Part shown: one piece after another, positions 3,635-5,833 of the stretch
Numbering within the stretch: the first letter of the stretch is position 1
Layout: each line of letters begins with the position of its first letter
Assembly: GCA_003250865.1 (NCBI GenBank)
Contig: QKJH01000094.1
Location: 1-5,833 of the forward strand
DNA: 5,833 nt
Origin: Alphaproteobacteria bacterium
Lineage (GTDB): Bacteria > Pseudomonadota > Alphaproteobacteria > Micavibrionales > SZUA-601
Reading direction: 5' to 3'
The notes under the pieces: generated by a model
The model's database searches: none
Seen by the model: the letters and a program-made list of their open reading frames with translations, nothing else
Told to the model about the DNA's origin: nothing
Position numbers and translations under genes: made by a program

Positions 3635-5833
3635 TTAGGCTGCTTTGCGTTTATTCAGGAAAGTGTAGATTTTTTTCTTGAAATCTTCTTCGATAATCGG
3701 CTTGGGAAGATAATCGTTCATTCCTGCCTCGATACATTTGTCTTTGTCCCCGACCAGCGCGTGGGCGGTCATACCGATAATCGGTACGGGCGACATACCA
3801 TTATCCTGTTCAATGGCGCGGATTTTATGACAGGCTGTAAATCCGTCCATTTCCGGCATCTGGACATCCATCAGGATTAAATCATAGTCATGTTCTTCCC
3901 ATAGTGCGACGGCCTCGATTCCGGTACGGGCTATGTCATATTCGATATTAAGTTCATCCAGAATGTAACTGATAACCACGACGTTACCTTCGTAATCCTC
4001 GACAATCAGAATTTTGGTTTTGCCGCCCATTGTTTTACGGATTTTATCACTGATTTTCTTGTCATTGATATTGGGAGAGGGCTGTTTTTTATCAATCATG
4101 GAAAGTTTAACGGGCAGGATAAGCGTAAAGGTCGAACCCTTTTCAGGCTCACTGGACAGGAAAATGTCACCGCCCATTAAACGTGCCAGATTGCGCGAGA
4201 TGGGCAGACCCAGACCTGTACCGCCAAAACGCCGCGAAACCGAGGTGTCGGCTTGCTTAAAGCGCTCAAAAATCATATCGAAATTTTCCGGGAAGATGCC
4301 GATTCCGGTATCGGATACTTCAATCCTCAGAACATCATGCCCTTCCTTTGTATCAAATGCGGCTTTGATGGTTACGCCGCCCTGTTCGGTGAATTTGATG
4401 GCATTACCAACCAGATTAATCAATACTTGGCGTAACCGTACACGGTCGCCATAAAAGATTTTGTCTTTAAGCTGTTTATAGTCAAAAACAAAGCTGATGC
4501 CCTTTTCCGAGGCGCGTAACGCCATGATACTTATAACGCTTTCAAAGATTTCACCCAGGACAAAGTTATCATTATCCAACTCAATCTCGCCGCTGTCGAT
4601 TTTAGAAAAGTCCAAAATATCGCTAATGAGATCCTTGAGTGTTGACGAGCTGGACATTAGCGTATGAACGAGCTGTTTCTGTTTGTCATCCATATTATCC
4701 TGTTTCTTTTGCAGGATTTCGGCAATACCGCTGATAGCGGTCAAAGGCGTGCGAATTTCGTGGCTCATATGAGCCAAAAATTCGGTCTTGGCCTGATTGG
4801 CTTCCTCGGCTTGTTGTTTTTCGGCTTTGAGTTTGTCTTGAACTTTTCTCATTGCTGAAATGTCGGTATTGGCACCGACCAATCTGATGGCTTTGCCTTT
4901 TTTATCAAATAGGGCTTTTGCGCGCGAGCGTATCCAAATCCAGCGCCCTGATTGGCTGCGCATGCGGTATTCAATGGAAAACTCTGACAACTTGCCTTTC
5001 AGATAGTTGTTGATATATTCCAGAACCCGGGCTTTATCCTCGGGATGGACAAGCTTTTTAAAGTCGCTGATTGTGCCGTTAAGAGCCTTTTTTTCATAGC
5101 CGAGCATTTCAAAGAAACGGCCTGAATATTCCGTTTTTCCTGTTTTGATGTTCCAGTCGAAAATCCCATCCAGTGTGCCTTCGATTGCCAGGGCAAATCG
5201 GTCTTCGGAAAGACGCAACTGGCTTTCCATGTTGGCGCGTTTGGACTGGATATAAAACAAAATGCCGTTAAACGCCAAAACCAAAAAGGTACCGATACCG
5301 ATGCACAGCAACAGTGTCGTGAAATACCTCCCTTTTTTTTCTTCCAGTAGTTTAATGCGTTCGTTCAGCAGACGGTATTCTTCGCTCAACACCGCTTCGT
5401 TGGTGCTTAGAATATTTTCCTTGATACCGGTAATGATTTCGACATCATCCAAAAAAGTACCATTGGTCTTGGGCTTAAAGCGTATAGCCCGTTCTTCCAG
5501 CTTTGTGGACAGTTGGGAGATATAGCCTTGAATTTCACCAAGGCGGGTTTGCTGCGAGTCATTATCATTGGTCAGTTCGGTCAGTTTGGCGACTTTGTCG
5601 GAAAGAACTGATTTTTGCGACTTATAGCGCTCCAGAAAGGCTTCGTCGCCCGTGATGATGTAGCCGCGTTGCGATGCCAACATTCCCTCGGCCGAAGACG
5701 AAAGTTGTTGTGCTTCGATGATAACGTCATGCGCGCGCTTGACCATTAAATCCGTATGTTGGATTTCTTCATCACCTGTCATGAAGTTATAAACCAGTAT
5801 CCCGGCAAATAAGATAATGATGGTGGTAAAAAT
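3635..5833 (-). CDS. Hybrid sensor histidine kinase, CHASE3-PAS-HisKA-HATPase-REC (5' end beyond right edge)
   Basis: The frame is open from TAA at 3637 to the right edge, giving 732 visible residues; the true start lies outside. Numbering from the first visible codon, residues 1-17 (IFTTIIILFAGILVYNF) are most of a first membrane helix. An internal ATG at 5782 is therefore not the start. Residues about 20-165 look like a periplasmic CHASE3 sensor (QRGYIITGDEAFLERY). A second membrane helix spans about 169-195. A PAS domain follows (about 205-328; GIFDWN, HPEDK, GRWIWIRSRAK), then a short coiled coil. HisKA has AHMSHEIRTPL with phospho-acceptor His358. The ATPase domain has N473 and N477, DTGIG (508-512), FERF and GGTGLGL (537-543). 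The receiver (about 608-728) has D656 in LILMDVQMPEMDG and K711 in LPKP. All catalytic motifs are intact. No Hpt domain follows, so relay to a DNA-binding regulator would need a separate phosphotransfer protein or direct transfer from His358. Convergent with the ECF gene. Confidence 0.95.
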   Translation of the reverse strand: MFTTIIILFAGILVYNFMTGDEEIQHTDLMVKRAHDVIIEAQQLSSSAEGMLASQRGYIITGDEAFLERYKSQKSVLSDKVAKLTELTNDNDSQQTRLGEIQGYISQLSTKLEERAIRFKPKTNGTFLDDVEIITGIKENILSTNEAVLSEEYRLLNERIKLLEEKKGRYFTTLLLCIGIGTFLVLAFNGILFYIQSKRANMESQLRLSEDRFALAIEGTLDGIFDWNIKTGKTEYSGRFFEMLGYEKKALNGTISDFKKLVHPEDKARVLEYINNYLKGKLSEFSIEYRMRSQSGRWIWIRSRAKALFDKKGKAIRLVGANTDISAMRKVQDKLKAEKQQAEEANQAKTEFLAHMSHEIRTPLTAISGIAEILQKKQDNMDDKQKQLVHTLMSSSSTLKDLISDILDFSKIDSGEIELDNDNFVLGEIFESVISIMALRASEKGISFVFDYKQLKDKIFYGDRVRLRQVLINLVGNAIKFTEQGGVTIKAAFDTKEGHDVLRIEVSDTGIGIFPENFDMIFERFKQADTSVSRRFGGTGLGLPISRNLARLMGGDIFLSSEPEKGSTFTLILPVKLSMIDKKQPSPNINDKKISDKIRKTMGGKTKILIVEDYEGNVVVISYILDELNIEYDIARTGIEAVALWEEHDYDLILMDVQMPEMDGFTACHKIRAIEQDNGMSPVPIIGMTAHALVGDKDKCIEAGMNDYLPKPIIEEDFKKKIYTFLNKRKAA

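Noticed and set aside
3309..3638. Short frames on both strands over the 3' part of the ECF gene
   Set aside because: They overlap sigma region 4 in other frames and have no independent initiation signals.
4014..4454. 146-aa plus-strand open frame
   Set aside because: Antisense to the ATPase and receiver-linker region of the histidine kinase, with all kinase motifs intact on the other strand.
1..5833. CRISPR, tRNA, rRNA, insertion sequence or phage signatures
   Set aside because: No spaced repeat array, cloverleaf-like sequence, transposase or terminal inverted repeats were seen on either strand.

Overview
The window looks like a stretch of alphaproteobacterial chromosome of moderate GC content. 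The clearest clue is a 186-aa ECF sigma factor resembling the EcfG (general stress) type, together with GGAAC-N16/17-CGTA/TGTT promoter-like elements in front of three small stress- or envelope-type genes. The exact lineage cannot be read from the sequence. No mobile element, CRISPR array, tRNA or rRNA was seen. All coding space is accounted for, and no gene-free gap exceeds about 260 bases.

Layout, left to right. (1) A minus-strand exported PRC-barrel protein runs off the left edge. (2) A minus-strand 85-aa protein of unknown family follows, with its own intrinsic terminator. (3) A 255-bp divergent intergenic region carries a tandem operator-like array (A) and an EcfG-type promoter. (4) A plus-strand ferritin-like four-helix-bundle protein (DUF2383/PA2169 type) ends in a strong terminator. 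(5) A plus-strand 86-aa glycine-zipper lipoprotein has its own EcfG-type promoter. (6) A convergent minus-strand OmpR-family response regulator comes next. (7) A second divergent region carries array B, a near-copy of array A. (8) The plus-strand ECF sigma factor ends in a strong terminator. (9) A convergent minus-strand hybrid histidine kinase (TM-CHASE3-TM-PAS-HisKA-HATPase-REC) runs off the right edge.

Working model (inference): the kinase senses an envelope or periplasmic signal. The response regulator binds the 10-11-bp-phased direct repeats of arrays A and B, controlling its own gene and/or the divergent ECF gene (B) and the ferritin-like gene and/or the 85-aa gene (A). The ECF sigma factor then transcribes the PRC-barrel, ferritin-like and lipoprotein genes from the GGAAC-type promoters. 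The usual EcfG partners NepR and PhyR are not in the window, so an OmpR-type regulator sits where the canonical partner switch would be expected. The most notable observations are the matched arrays and the small co-located sigma regulon.
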